NCBI RefSeq assembly: GCF_000002075.1
Contig: NW_004797271.1
Coordinates: 881,118-945,117 of the forward strand
Length of the DNA: 64,000 bases
Source of the DNA: Aplysia californica
Taxonomy: Eukaryota > Mollusca > Gastropoda > Aplysiida > Aplysiidae
Reading direction: 5' to 3'
The first letter of the stretch is position 1; every line of letters begins with the position of its first letter. Below the pieces are notes generated by a model. That model saw nothing but the letters and a program-made list of their open reading frames with translations, did no database searches and was not told the DNA's origin. This document shows positions 1 through 10,708 of this stretch, one piece after another. A program made the position numbers and the translations under genes.

Positions 1-126
1 TCTAAATTTCTACACACATAGTGGCAGCAAACTTCAAAGGGATTCTGTGCCCCATCTGCCGTCTCCGAATTTTGACTTTTCAATAAGGCATATGGCTAAG
101 TACATTTCTAAAGAGATCGCCGACAC

Positions 127-243
127 TACGCCTTTTTTTTTGTGCCAGCGACTAAAAAAAGGCGTTCTGTCAGCGAACGTCTAAAAGAAGGCGTTCTTGT
201 TAAAACGCCTTGTGTAAGGCAAAGCTGACAAAACGCCTTTTTT
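127..243. repeat. Inverted repeat / hairpin
   Basis: AAAAAAGGCGTTCTGTCAGC (155-174) pairs with GCTGACAAAACGCCTTTTTT (224-243). A further ACGCCTTTTTTTT lies at 128-140. It may be a MITE remnant. Confidence 0.55.
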
Positions 244-244
244 C

Positions 245-523
245 GTGATTATTGTGTGGTAGTTGTTTACCTAACAGTCCAGTAATTATTTACGTAACTG
301 TATGGGGGTCATTCACATTACAGTGTGGTAGTTGTTTACACTAGACAGTCCAGTGATTATTAACGTTGTAACAGTATGGTGGTCATTTACATGATAGTAC
401 AGTGGGTGTTTACAACGATAGAATTATTGTGGTCATTTTCATGACAGTACAGTGGTTGTTTATGTGAAAGTTTGTTGGTCAGTTTTCTGTACATTCTAGG
501 CCTTGCTTTACAGTATGATGGTC
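245..523 (+). repeat. Tandem array related to the start of the PTGES2 exon at 738
   Basis: About five degenerate units carry ACAGTACAGTGG or ACAGTCCAGT with GTTGTTTAC. CATGACAGTACAGTGG at about 451-466 is identical to exon bases 745-760. ACATTCTAGGCC near 490 echoes the acceptor ACATTCCAGGCT at 730-741. Confidence 0.7.
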
Positions 524-535
524 ACTTACTTCTTT

Positions 536-716
536 GCGGAGTGGTTGGCGGGTGCTCTGGTGTGGTTTGCTCCTTTTTTCCTATCAAACATCTATCATCC
601 TTATCTCTCCTCCTCCTTTTTTTTGTTTGTTATTATCTTGTAACACTTCTAATCTACGGAAATCATGTGACCTTATTGTATTGCAAGTGCTGTGAAACTC
701 TTCTTACTAAAACTTA
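536..716 (-). mobile_element. SINE-like repeat (CATATGAG family), copy 1
   Basis: The family consensus starts TTTTACGGCGCTCGCAACTG, carries AAGGTCATATGAGCGC, and ends GATGTTTGATAGGAAAGAAG plus CACCCGCCAACCACCCAC. This copy is flanked by a 12-bp direct repeat ACTTACTTCTTT (524-535 and 717-728), as expected for retroposition. It has no tRNA boxes that I can see. Confidence 0.75.
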
Positions 717-737
717 ACTTACTTCTTTACATTCCAG

Positions 738-3700
738 GCTTTACATGACAGTACAGTGGTAGTCAGTATCCTGGAGTCTTATCTCCATGACCGCTCCACC
801 AGTCTACAGAAGCTTAACTCGTACTACCCGTGTTTGACAGAAAAAGTGGGCAGGAAGACGAAGTACGATTTTCCCAACAAGTATTTTGTCATGTTCCAGG
901 AGAAGGCCGACCTGGGCTCTACTGCTAAGGAGAGAAGGTGGGGGATGATTTTGTGTGTCTGTGTGTGTATGTGTTAATATGTATGTATTTGTATGTCAGT
1001 GTCTGTATGTGTTCAATTTTGTGTGTATATATATATTTTTTGGGGGGGGTGGGTGTTATCTGGATTCTGTGGTTAAGGGAAAAAGGTGGGGGATGTTTTT
1101 TTGTGTTTGTATATGTGTTAATGTGTTTTTAATGTCAGTGTCTGTATGTGTTTAATTATGTGTGTATATATTTGGGTGTGATCTGGATTCTGTGGTTAAA
1201 GGGAAAAGGTGGGGGGTGTTTTTTTGCGTTTCTGTATTTAAGTCTGTATTTGTATGTATTTATGTGTTTGTGTCTTTGTGTTTAAACCGGATAGTGATCA
1301 TGTATTTGTATGTATTTATGTGATTGTGTCTTTGTGTTTAAACCGGATAGTGATCAATTACAAGAGATTTAAAGTCAAACTCATATCCAAGACCCCCCTC
1401 CCCCTCCCAACCCGCTCATTGATTTTTGGTATGGTTAAATACATTTTAAACATAGGAGTTATTATTATTGTTAGGTACAGATTTCATTTTTTCAAAATGG
1501 AGCCTTCACGTAGACAATAATAACAGAAATAGCTAATGAGAAGAATGTGCTAAAAAAAAATACAGTGCAGCCTCTCTTTAACAACCTTCGATTTTACGAC
1601 ATCCTCAATATAACGACACGGTGCCTGGGTCCCGATTTTTTCTCAAGTTATATACCATTGATAATTTTTGGTTGCCTTTCTATTACGACAACTCTCTGTA
1701 ACAACATTTTTTTCTGGTCCCGACGATGTTGCTATAGAGAGGCTACACAGTAATCAAAATCCGCCTGATGGAACTCAAGCTTAGGTGTGTATGAAAACAA
1801 AAAAACATGTAGATACCTAGATGCTAGATTTTTATCTGACCAAGATATATAGGTTTGCTTGGCATTTAATTGGCTTACACAAAGGAAAGCAACTTAAACG
1901 ATTTATTATGAGAGCATTCTGACTAATGACCAGTTGATTAAGAGCATTATAAAAAAACAACTAACATAACCTAATAATAATAATAATATAGCTTTCAGTG
2001 TGAGAGTCTAGCAGCGTGCGGCACAGTTTGACCATGGTTCCCCTGAGACACGGCTGTTCCCGAGCCGAGCACTTAGTTACCTGAGGAATTGACCCGGTCA
2101 GCCATGCCGCACGCGGGTGGTCAGGGAGGTCACTTTGACCTTTGCTCTACGAGTGAACTGTTTTGACTTAACAATTTTCATACAGTTTAATATCGTCATT
2201 GTGGCTTTGCCCACAGACAAATCAAAGTCAAAATACTATCAACAGATAGAGGCATTCTTGAGCTTTACAGCAAATAACTTTTTATCGATATTCATAGGTG
2301 GGCACCCTTTAAAACATGGCGCAATTGAGGGCAACTTTGAGGGAAATTTTTTAATGGGTCTACTTTTTAAAATAACGATATTTTAAAATGTGAACCCCAG
2401 ATCTATAAAACAATCAGTGGTATACAACAGTGACATGATAAGCTTTCAGAAACACTTACTTTTGGCTCGATTGGTTCAGAAACGTGAAAATTGTAGAAGA
2501 TTTACTACTGTTTAGCTCATGAAATGAGAGATTTTTCGTTGTCTCCTCACAGTTCTAGCAGAAATGGTTAAATTGTAGAAGGTTCACTGCTATCCAATTC
2601 ATGAAACAGGAGTTATTTCCTCTTTGTCTTCTCACAGCTAGAGCTGTTTTCACTTTCACGAACACAAATATGAATACTCACAACAAGAAATGCAAAAGTG
2701 TCTTTGAGTTCTAAGGCTAGTTGTCTTCCTCTTCTTTCCCTTCAGTAACAGATTTCAACTGCTTCCCTTTTCCCTTAATTCCCATTGTCCTCTTCTCCAG
2801 TTTTGCGATGCTGAAGTGAACAAGTTCGCCATCTTCCTCGCTCGCTCATTCAACCTAGATCTAGGCCAAATCCATATCAACTGCGTAGCGAGTGTTTCTT
2901 CTAAATGAGACAATGGTTGTGTAATAGGTCTCTGAAGTGCATGCTGTAGTGATGTGTCTTCAAACTGCGTGAAAGGAGATGTTGCATTGTCTTTGAACTC
3001 TTTCTGTATACGTTTGGATGTTGAAGTCGCGGCTGGGGTCTCAAGGGTTAGATCTCTGTGTGGGGAATTCACTGGTGATATTTCTAGTGATGATTGATCT
3101 ACTGTGGATGTCTGTCGAGTACTGTCATGTGATGGTTTGTCTGCTGTAATTACATGGGTCGGTGTTTCAACAGATGGAGGCTCTGGTGGGTCTTTTGAGC
3201 AAGACGGTGTTTGATGTTCTTTTCTAATACAATCTTTATTTTGAAGTGTGCAAAGAGAACACACAGGGCAAACATCTACTGTTTTATTTTGATCGAAAGG
3301 TGTCCAGATGTGTAAACTTTCTTCAATACTTTTTTGCGCAGCAGCTAGGGTTGCTTCTCAAATTTTCAAGGTGTATATGCGCTGTAGGCCTACACATTTG
3401 TTGCACAGTGTACAGGATGTGTGTCTGCACTATCCCAGTCCACGTTCACATGATAGAGAACGAGAATCGAGTACGTCATTCTTAAAATTTACACAAAAAT
3501 ATTTGCTCTAGTTTGCCTTCTTAACCTTTTGACTTTTGTCCTCGCACGTTCTACACAATTTTTAAAACACTCAAGGTGTAGTTCCCACGTGTGTTCCATT
3601 TTCACTCTGGTAGCAAACTCTCGTAACACGCGTCGACACAGAATCCGCGAAAGTGAAAGCGGGACCTCGGGTGAATACCGTACGGGCAGCACGGCGGCCA

Positions 3701-6700
3701 GGAAAATATTACAGGGTGAAGTAACAAAACTCGCCGTCCTGCTAAAGTTTTTAACCAATCAAAACAATTTTTTCACAAATAACCCCTTTACTGACTCTTA
3801 ATACAGCAGATAAAAAACTGGTTACAATCTGAAGTTCATGAATGGAAAAAAAATCCTGATTTTGAAGGAATCCGAGAAATACATGCACCACAAGGTAGGG
3901 TTAAGTACAGAGGCAATGTGTGTTCACGATTACAACTAAAACCAAACTAAGGGATGCGTATGATTGGGGAGAATCTGAGCTTTCATTTGATACCTCACAC
4001 ACCCATAGTGATAGATAAGAAAGGACATTTAGAGGGGTCTAAATCAAGTGAAAATTACACTTTCCAACCGAAATCGGCTAACAGCGCTATCGCTCAGGAA
4101 GGGACGTGTGGCCCGGCTGTCAGGTGGGATTATGACCGCGGGAGGTCAGCGGACAGGTGAAACTAAGTGCTCCGCAAGGATAGTAGAACTGAACAGCCGT
4201 GGTGAAAGAGAGGGCTTCTATTAGGCATGCTGTGCTGCCTCCATTCTATTTTTCACCTCCTTGGTCGGCCCTGACAAACAGGGTTGAAGCAGTCGGCGTC
4301 CCAAGTGATCTAATTTGTGTGGATGGGGTGGGGGTGGGGGGGTGTGTTAAATAGATAGTTTCTGAAAGAAATGATTTTTGTTCTGTTTGTAGCGAGGAGC
4401 GCAAGTGGCGTAAATGGGCCGACGATCACATGGTCCACATGCTGTCCCCCAACGCCTACCGCACGATGCGAGAGTCGCTGCAGTCCTTCAACTACTTCTC
4501 CGAGGTCGGGGAGTGGGAAAAGAACTTCTCCTTCTTTGAGCGGATGATGGTCATTTATGTAGGGGCAGCCGTTATGTATGTCATGGGGATCATCCTCAAG
4601 TACAAGTAAGTCTGTGTGGTATGAGTTCGATTCTAGTATGGGGATGTTATTTTTAATCCTGTGTCTCTGTCTGTCAATAGGGATGTTGTATCGTATTCAG
4701 TTCAGGTTGGTTGCGAAGCATCCCACCTCCTAAATTATCTGAATTGTGTTGATGGGGATGTAAAGCATTATGATCTTTTGTTTTAGAAATGCTTTTTCTC
4801 TTCTGGAATTCATGTATTCTGCTTGGAAGCTTCTAAAAGTAAGTTTTTAAATTGATTAATATACACAGTATGCCTTACTTTGTACGAGAGAGCCAGCGTT
4901 ATTTGAATATATGCTTGTGTTTTGTTAGTCTGTATTTGCTGTGTTTCGTGTGCCACATATTTGTATGTCAGCGTGTATGCCACTACACGCTGTATGCTGT
5001 ATTCCACAGATGTATGTATATGTTAGTCTGTGTGTCACTACACGCTTTGCTCCATGTTGTATAGGTGCGTTTGTTAGCCTGTGTGTCACTACATACTGTT
5101 TTCCGTGTTCCACAGGTATGAGCTTAAGGACGACGTACGTCAGTCTCTCTACGACGCCTGTAATGAATGGGTCAAGGCCATTGGAAAGAACAAACAGTTC
5201 ATGGGAGGCAACCAACCGAATTTAGCAGATTTGGTGAGTTCTCTGCCCTTCCATCCACAATGGCAAAAGAGGTTGAGCATCGTTCTTCCTCTTTATATGA
5301 TGACACATATTATTATGATAGCCTTACAGCCAATGAATGAAGGGGCTGATGGTGTTCTATAGTTCTCTATAGAAGTTTCTCCTATGTGTGTTTGTATTTC
5401 TGTTTGGATGATTGACGGGTGCTCTGGTGTGGTTTTGCTCCTTCTTCCCTATCAAATATCTATCGTCCTTATCTCTCTTCCTTTTTTGTGTTTGTTAATC
5501 TTGTAACACCTCTAATCTTTGGCATTTATATGACCTAATTGTGTTGCAAGAGCTGCAAAACGCTTACTAAAACAAAACAAAGTTGTATATCTGTAGTCGT
5601 TCTTGTAGCATCTGTCACCTGTAAGCTTGTATTTCTACAGTCATTCTGTGGTGGCCAGCTAATAGCACAATGTTTAAAAGCACGATCCGCCTTATGCTGG
5701 CAGCATAAAACCAAAGTTTTCCTTTGTAAAATGATCACTCGTAAGTGCACATTCCAAATTGACAACTCTGTCTCATAGTATGATTGTTCCTACATTAGTG
5801 TCAGAAATAGATCAGCCATTAAATAATTGTTTCACTCGGAACTGTTTGAAGCAAAGCAAACACCACATCTCTTTCTCTCTTGCCCTTTTTAACTCCCAGT
5901 GGAGCGTAGGCCATCAACAACATTTCTCCAGTGTCCTGTGCTTCCTTTTCTGTCTGTTTCCATGATGTCCCAGCCTTTTCTATTTCCGCATGTACCGCTT
6001 GCCTCCATGTAATCTTTGGTCTTCCTTTCTAACATTTTCCTTTTGGATTCTACGTCTAAGCTTGTCTGATGATGCTTGTCGGGGGTCTCCTCAGGGTGTG
6101 CCCAATCCATTTCCATTTCTTCACCTGTATGTCATCCTTTTCTTGCCTTTGGCTTGTTCTTTCCCACAGTTGAGCATTTGTGACTCGATTGTGCCACTTG
6201 ATCCCCACTATAACACCAAATGCCCTTCTTTATTATTATAGAAATTGTGGCTTTGCCGGGTAGAAGTTTTCAGACAAAAATGCGCAGTGGGGAAAGCCAG
6301 TGACTGGCCAAACGCGATGGGCGGACAGTAGGAGAGGGCTGTGCCACAATATGACGGTCACTGTCTAAACATGATGAGCGGACAGTATGAGGAGAGGGCT
6401 CTGCCATAATACAGTATAACACGGATAGTTCGAACGTAGAAGACTGGAAATCACACAAATGTTGAACTGTGCCTGGGGTCCCGGTTTTTTTTCTCCTTCT
6501 CTATCTTTGTAAGATATTCCTTGATCTGTGTTATATATACTGAATATATGAATATGTTTTACACTTGTTACATATAGCTGTATTTTAAAAACATTTTGTA
6601 TATTCGTGCCAGGCGGTGTATGGAGTACTCAATTCTATCGAGGGCTGTGCTGCCTTCCAGGACGCGCTGAAGAACTCCAAGATTGGGCCCTGGTACCGCA

Positions 6701-6795
6701 GGACGAAGGACATGGTAGCCTCACACCAAGGTGCGAACCCGCTGCACTCCAAGACACAGCCCAGTGAGACGCACATAGCGCAGGGGAAGGTTTAA
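738..6795 (+). CDS. PTGES2: Prostaglandin E synthase 2, C-terminal part (gene enters from left edge)
   Basis: Four coding exons join in frame: 738-937, 4393-4605, 5116-5233 and 6613-6795, giving 237 residues and a TAA stop. All junctions are GT-AG. The read resembles the GST-like C-terminal region of membrane-associated prostaglandin E synthase 2: ALHDSTVVVSILESYL, then RKWRKWADDHMVHMLSPNAY, a hydrophobic stretch around YVGAAVMYVMGIIL, then NKQFMGGNQPNLADLAVYGV and GPWYRR. The family is about 380 residues. The membrane anchor and the glutaredoxin-like CxxC region belong to exons upstream of this window and are not seen in 1-737. The enzyme isomerises PGH2 to PGE2 and also binds haem. The tail after GPWYRR is longer than I recall for vertebrates. 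Introns 1 and 2 carry tandem copies of exon edges (see repeats). It converges with ANKRD45. Confidence 0.93.
938..1245 (+). repeat. Array of PTGES2 donor-edge copies
   Basis: The exon end and donor (AAGGAGAGAAGGTGGGGGAT) recur twice in the intron as TTAAGGGAAAAAGGTGGGGG (about 1073-1092) and TTAAAGGGAAAAGGTGGGGG (about 1195-1214). The intervening TGTCAGTGTCTGTATGTGTT is shared, so the unit is roughly 125 bp. Confidence 0.8.
1250..1360 (+). repeat. Two-copy tandem duplication
   Basis: A 57-bp unit (TTTGTATGTATTTATGTG through AACCGGATAGTGATCA) occurs twice, nearly identical. Confidence 0.8.
1563..1750. mobile_element. 188-bp TA-flanked MITE
   Basis: Left CAGTGCAGCCTCTCTTTAAC and right TTGCTATAGAGAGGCTACACAG are imperfect inverse repeats between TA dinucleotides (1561-1562 and 1751-1752). 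It is of the pogo/Tigger style and lies in PTGES2. Confidence 0.7.
2010..4215. mobile_element. Possible DNA transposon with inverted ends
   Basis: CACGGCTGTTC and AGCACTTAGT near 2050-2090 recur in inverse order near 4160-4205. The interval between them holds the 2755-3264 minus-strand open frame and a tandem duplication at 2485-2640. Exact ends and target duplication were not found. It lies in PTGES2 intron 1. Confidence 0.35.
2755..3264 (-). CDS. 169-codon open frame, Ser/Thr/Pro-rich, unrecognised
   Basis: It begins MCSLCTLQNKDCIRKEHQTP and continues with a Ser/Thr/Pro-rich stretch, then NERARKMANLFTSASQNWRR. No domain is recognised. It lies in PTGES2 intron 1, antisense to that gene, inside a possible transposon. 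It may be an exon of a decayed transposase gene or chance. Confidence 0.2.
   Translation of the reverse strand: MCSLCTLQNKDCIRKEHQTPSCSKDPPEPPSVETPTHVITADKPSHDSTRQTSTVDQSSLEISPVNSPHRDLTLETPAATSTSKRIQKEFKDNATSPFTQFEDTSLQHALQRPITQPLSHLEETLATQLIWIWPRSRLNERARKMANLFTSASQNWRRGQWELREKGSS
4617..4775 (+). mobile_element. SINE fragment
   Basis: GAGTTCGATTCTAGTATGGG is box B-like, and GAATTGTGTTGATGGGGATG matches the tail of the SINE at 12712-12925. A further tail-only piece is near 4266-4330. It lies in PTGES2 intron 2. Confidence 0.5.
4905..5115 (+). repeat. Array of acceptor-edge copies before PTGES2 exon 5116
   Basis: Units of about 55-60 bp repeat GTTAGTCTGTGTGTCACTAC, then TGTATTCCACAGATGTATG or TGTTGTATAGGTGCGTTTG. 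The last unit ends in the real acceptor TGTTCCACAGGTATGAG. Confidence 0.75.
5403..5578 (-). mobile_element. CATATGAG-family SINE-like repeat, copy 2
   Basis: Inverse of the consensus, from GGGTGCTCTGGTGTGG to GCAAGAGCTGCAAAACGC. It lies in PTGES2 intron 3. Confidence 0.75.
5889..6235 (-). mobile_element. LINE 3' remnant
   Basis: Minus-strand pieces read NCGKEQAKGKK, KWKWIGHTLRRP and ENVRKEDQRLHG, like the WIGHTLR block that ends many RTE/CR1-type LINE reverse transcriptases. Stops and frame changes are present. It lies in PTGES2 intron 3. Confidence 0.7.
6405..6535. mobile_element. MITE remnant with CAGTATAACACG end
   Basis: It begins TACAGTATAACACGGATAG and closes near GATCTGTGTTATATATACTG, its rough inverse. 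It shares TCTTTGTAAGAT with the inverse of the element at 57030-57197. It lies in PTGES2 intron 3. Confidence 0.5.
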
Positions 6796-6864
6796 GGGGG
6801 GGATACATGTTGTTGTGGTTGAATTGTGGGTGTCTGTGAGAAAGGAGAGTGAGAAGAGACTCGG

Positions 6865-6956
6865 AGAGAGAGAGAGAGAGAGGAAGAGGGATAGAGAGAG
6901 ATTGAGAGAAATCAAGGAAGAAGGCAGATAGAAATCGAGAGAGAGAGTGAAAGAGA

Positions 6957-6997
<41 letters not shown>

Positions 6998-7079
6998 GGG
7001 AAGAGGGATAGACAGAGATTGAGAGAAATCAAGGAAGATAGAAATCTAGTGAGAGAGTGTGTATGTGTGTGTGTGTGTA

Positions 7080-7123
<44 letters not shown>

Positions 7124-7130
7124 TGTGTGT
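6865..7130 (+). repeat. (GA)n and (TG)n tracts
   Basis: Long GAGAGA runs, some in a longer duplicated unit with AGAAATCAAGGAAGA, then TGTGTG at about 7058-7100, in the PTGES2 3' UTR. Confidence 0.9.
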
Positions 7131-7261
7131 GCATGCATGCGTATAGGTGCATTTTTTTGTATATGTCAAAAAAAGAGAGAGAAGGTGGGTTGTCTGACGC
7201 GTTACAGAGGGAGTGGCGCATCATCTGGCTCAGACGTGTTGCCATAGCTTTGCTGACCTTG

Positions 7262-8060
7262 CTAGTATAGGAATGAACAGGAGTACATTCCTTTGTTGTA
7301 TGGACAAACATGCATGTGTTTTGCTGTATGAACAAACACATGTTGTGTTTTTGTTTTGTTGAATGAACAATCAGGTGTGTGATGTTTTGTTGTATGAACA
7401 AACACATGTTGTGTTTTGTTTTGTTGTATGAGCAAACACACATATTTTGTTTTGTTGTATGAACAATATGGTGTGTGATGTTTTGTTGTATGAACAAACA
7501 CATATATGTGAGGCAGCGTGGTGGAATCAGGCTCTCATCAAAATAATCAAAGTGAACAAACTTGCATTTGTTCGCAGGCTTGTGAATTTTTATCAAATTT
7601 TTGTTTTTTGGCTCAACACCTTTCATGCTCATTAAAGAAATCATTTCTGTATGAGTTTTTCTGAAAAACGTTGATTAAAGGCACAAAAAATGTAAATTTT
7701 CAGTTATCACGGACTCTTAAGCTAAGGAAATAACTAATCTTTGGCGGCCATTTTCTCATTAATTTTACCTCTGAAAACAGGTGACCCCCACCTCTTTCTT
7801 TTACAAATATCTTGACTTGTATTCAAGATAAATGGATATTTTTAAAATCCAAATAAACACAAGTGAACAACCTTTAAGATTATACCAATAACTCTACATG
7901 CCCAAAAATTGACGAGCGCCTGATTCCACCACGCTGCTTCACATATGTTCTTTTGTTATATATGGACAAACACATGTTGGTTGTTTTGTTTTGTTGTATG
8001 GACAAACATGTGTGTGTGTGTGTGTGATGTTTTGTTGTATTATGGACAAACATTTTGTAA
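7262..8060 (+). repeat. TTGTATGAACAAACA minisatellite
   Basis: Units of roughly 37-60 bp carry TTTTGTTGTATGAACAAACA and CATGTTGTG. The array is split by the MITE at 7510-7940 and resumes after it. It produces long open frames on the minus strand by periodicity alone. Confidence 0.85.
7510..7940. mobile_element. 431-bp MITE with 23-bp inverted repeats
   Basis: The left end reads GAGGCAGCGTGGTGGAATCA and the right end is its inverse with one mismatch. Flanks ATATATGT and ACATATGT look like an 8-bp target duplication with slight change, which fits hAT-type MITEs. It interrupts a TTTTGTTGTATGAACAAACA minisatellite in the PTGES2 3' UTR. Confidence 0.8.
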
Positions 8061-8442
8061 TGTTATTTTGTTGAAGCTGAAGGGAAATGACCTTAGTGAT
8101 TGTTTATCTTCCTGAAACATTTGTTGTATGAGAATCGTAGGTGTGGGCTGAATGAAAGTTTTCCTTTTGTTTTTGACACAGGAGTGTAACCCGACCCCTT
8201 TTTTGTCAGAGAAATGTCCTGGATGATTCAAGGAAAATAAATGCTATTCAATCTGTAATTTTCAAAGTAATGTTTTTGTTCTTTATGCTATATTTGCACA
8301 TTTGTCTCGTTTTGTTTCCAATCATCTGTAATTTTACGGAAATCAATACATCGAAAAAATGTATGCTAAAGTCAAGAATAAATGGAGGTGGTGTTTGGGA
8401 GTTGTGACAGTGACATTCAATATTTGAAAGCGAAAACACATA

Positions 8443-9250
8443 CAGTGGAACTCTGATTCAACGAGAACTCGGATTCAACGAGATGGGATAAATTCCCCGT
8501 TTTTTTCTTCTTTAAAATCAATAAAAGTAACCCGGATTCAACAAGCACTTAAATCAGCTAGCTCGAATTCAACGAGGTCGCTTCCAGGGTGAACAGCCCC
8601 CGCAGACGTGGCTTCGCTCATTTTTCTCCCACAACGAACTTTATCTATTCCCGGAAACCATCCATTGCAACTGCATCGTGAACCAATATTCACTTAACCG
8701 GTTGCATACGACCAATCAGCGGCCTTTTTACATACCAACACATGCGTTGTTGGCTCGCGCACGAGTCTACTCTGGCGTGTGTCGGGGTCGGATGGGTGGC
8801 CTGCACACGTGTGTGCGTTGGGGAGGGGGGAGTGGCACTAGCGGTCCGGGCGTTGAACGTCGCAGACACAAACGCGTCACAGTCTTTTTTTTCCTCGGCA
8901 ACGGATCATTATTACAATGATAAGCTAGTCTTGATGTAGATCTCCGTAATGAATTGTGGGCTGATCTATAGAATCTAAAGTTGCCGTATGCTAGGCTCTA
9001 CACAGCAACGCTACTTTGTGGTAAACAATTGAGTGACACAGGGGTGCATTTGAACGAATCGCTCTTTTTTTTTTTTACACAGCTCATAATATGCAGGCAT
9101 ATCAGGCACTACTTGTGACCACTCTATACATTACTTGCTCAGTGCCTGTGTAATTATCTACACAAAACCTTGTGTTTGCTATAACGAACACTCGGATTCA
9201 ATGAGATTTTAGGTCAGGCCCAGCGACCTCGTTGAATCCAAATTCCACTG
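8443..9250. mobile_element. 808-bp pogo/Tigger-like non-autonomous element
   Basis: The inverted ends CAGTGGAACTCTGATTCAAC and TTGAATCCAAATTCCACTG sit between TA dinucleotides (8441-8442 and 9251-9252). The repeated ATTCAACGAG phrase inside both ends is typical of Tigger-type termini. No transposase is visible. Confidence 0.82.
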
Positions 9251-9990
9251 TACACACTGGGTGATTGTATGGTCAAGATTGAAGTCCCCGAATTTGCCTG
9301 CTATATTGATGTGATGACGAATTGAATAATACTGACAATGGAAAGGGGAACTTGATTTTAAACATTATCAGCAAGGGAAAGATGAATGAGCAAAGAATTT
9401 GGATCAAACAAAATGAGCTCTTAGCGAAAAAAGTAGGTACTATGGGCTGTTGGCAGTCTTTTCAAATGCCATTTTCAAACCTGTTCAAACACATTTCAAT
9501 TTCTTAGGGAGATTTTTATGTCCTCATCGACGCTGCTATCATGCACAGATAGCTCTAACATGCAAATCTCAAATTCATGAATACCTCATACTTTATTATT
9601 ATTGGCAGCATTATGTTCTGGAGCATCTGCACGGATGTCTCAAACAGCTATCTCGAAAAGCCCCATCAAATTTTTCCTTACCTCAGCCTGAAATTGCCCT
9701 GTGCGCAAGAGGGAAAGTAAACACACTTATCGCTATTGAGAGTACCGGTATCAGGTTACCTGAGCCTATCAGACTCGCCTTTGCACAGCATAATACTCAC
9801 ACTGCTGGTATTGAGATGCGTCATCGATCAGTAACTGTAGTGGACAAAAAGGCACTAGAACTTTCTTGAATGTTGTCATCATATGAGGGTAGATACCTGG
9901 TGGTGTGGTGTGTTAGAAGATAGACAATGTGGCACTGCATTGGGTCATATGTTGCGAGAATGACATTTGTTTGTGTGTTGGTGAATGTTT

Positions 9991-10017
9991 GTATTGCAGT
10001 TGCGAGTGCCGTAAAAC
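9991..10017 (-). mobile_element. CATATGAG-family short fragment
   Basis: GCAGTTGCGAGTGCCGTAAAA is the inverse of the family head. Nothing else of the element is present. A similar short piece lies at about 42640-42672 in KLHL20 intron 6. Confidence 0.5.
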
Positions 10018-10629
10018 ACCCCAAAAAAAAGAAGAAAAAGGAATGTGTGTATGGTTGTTTGAATGTGAAAGTATAGATCAGGAAGCAATTTCACAAGAGG
10101 GGTAGGTGGCGTGCTCCGACCAATGTTGGTTACATCATCAAGATCGTGATCTGAAGTTACAGCAATTTTTAAAAAGTCATAGGGCTCATCAGCATCAGTC
10201 TCTTCCATTCTCTTGCTCCACCATCGAACAAGTTTCAACAAGGCACAAGCATTATCCATCCTCCAATCTTTTCCTCAATACCGGGTTCTTTTCATGATGG
10301 CTGTGCTGAGAGAGATACAAAGTCCCAGAAGAAAGACAGAAATACTTGATAAACAATTCACAAACTCATGTGTTCTGCATGTGATAGCAAAGCTCGTAAC
10401 TATTACACCACAGACACCTGTGTTTCTGTGCAAAGGAATGAACACACCTTTGATAGAAGTCAGTTTAATTTTGTCTGAATTTATTACAAATGACAAAATA
10501 GAACAAATAAATGGGGAACCTTTTTTCTTATGATTTACAGTAATTTACTGCTGTTTCGGTTTAAACGTGTTCGATTTAAGAAGACTACAGTATGCATCCA
10601 ACCATTATTTTCTGGAATGTCATGTCCTT

Positions 10630-10700
10630 CTCATGTGTTAGGCAGGGTCAAAGCAGCCTATCCTTTATATTGATCTAAATTGTGTTGATGTGGGCAGAAA
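10630..10700 (+). mobile_element. SINE tail fragment
   Basis: GGGTCAAAGCAGCC followed by GATCTAAATTGTGTTGATG matches the tail of the SINE at 12712-12925. The head is absent. Confidence 0.45.
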
Positions 10701-10708
10701 ACATTGTA

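Larger units (their letters stand above)
6796..8241 (+). other. Probable PTGES2 3' UTR to AATAAA
   Basis: No other gene follows the PTGES2 stop until ANKRD45 on the other strand. The stretch holds (GA)n and (TG)n tracts, a minisatellite and a MITE. The first canonical AATAAA I noted downstream lies at 8236-8241. A shorter UTR with another polyadenylation site is possible. Confidence 0.4.
9251..10706. other. Spacer with no recognised gene
   Basis: It holds open frames below 140 codons without family resemblance, plus a CATATGAG fragment (9991-10017) and a SINE tail (10630-10700). Nothing else stands out. Confidence 0.5.

Noticed and set aside
3489-3801. Overlapping 89- and 90-codon frames on opposite strands
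   Set aside because: Neither resembles a known domain. They overlap head-on and lie in the possible transposon of PTGES2 intron 1.
6721-7644. 307-codon minus-strand open frame
   Set aside because: It is the antisense of the last PTGES2 exon, (GA)n/(TG)n tracts and a minisatellite; the protein is Ser/Leu and His/Thr repeats.
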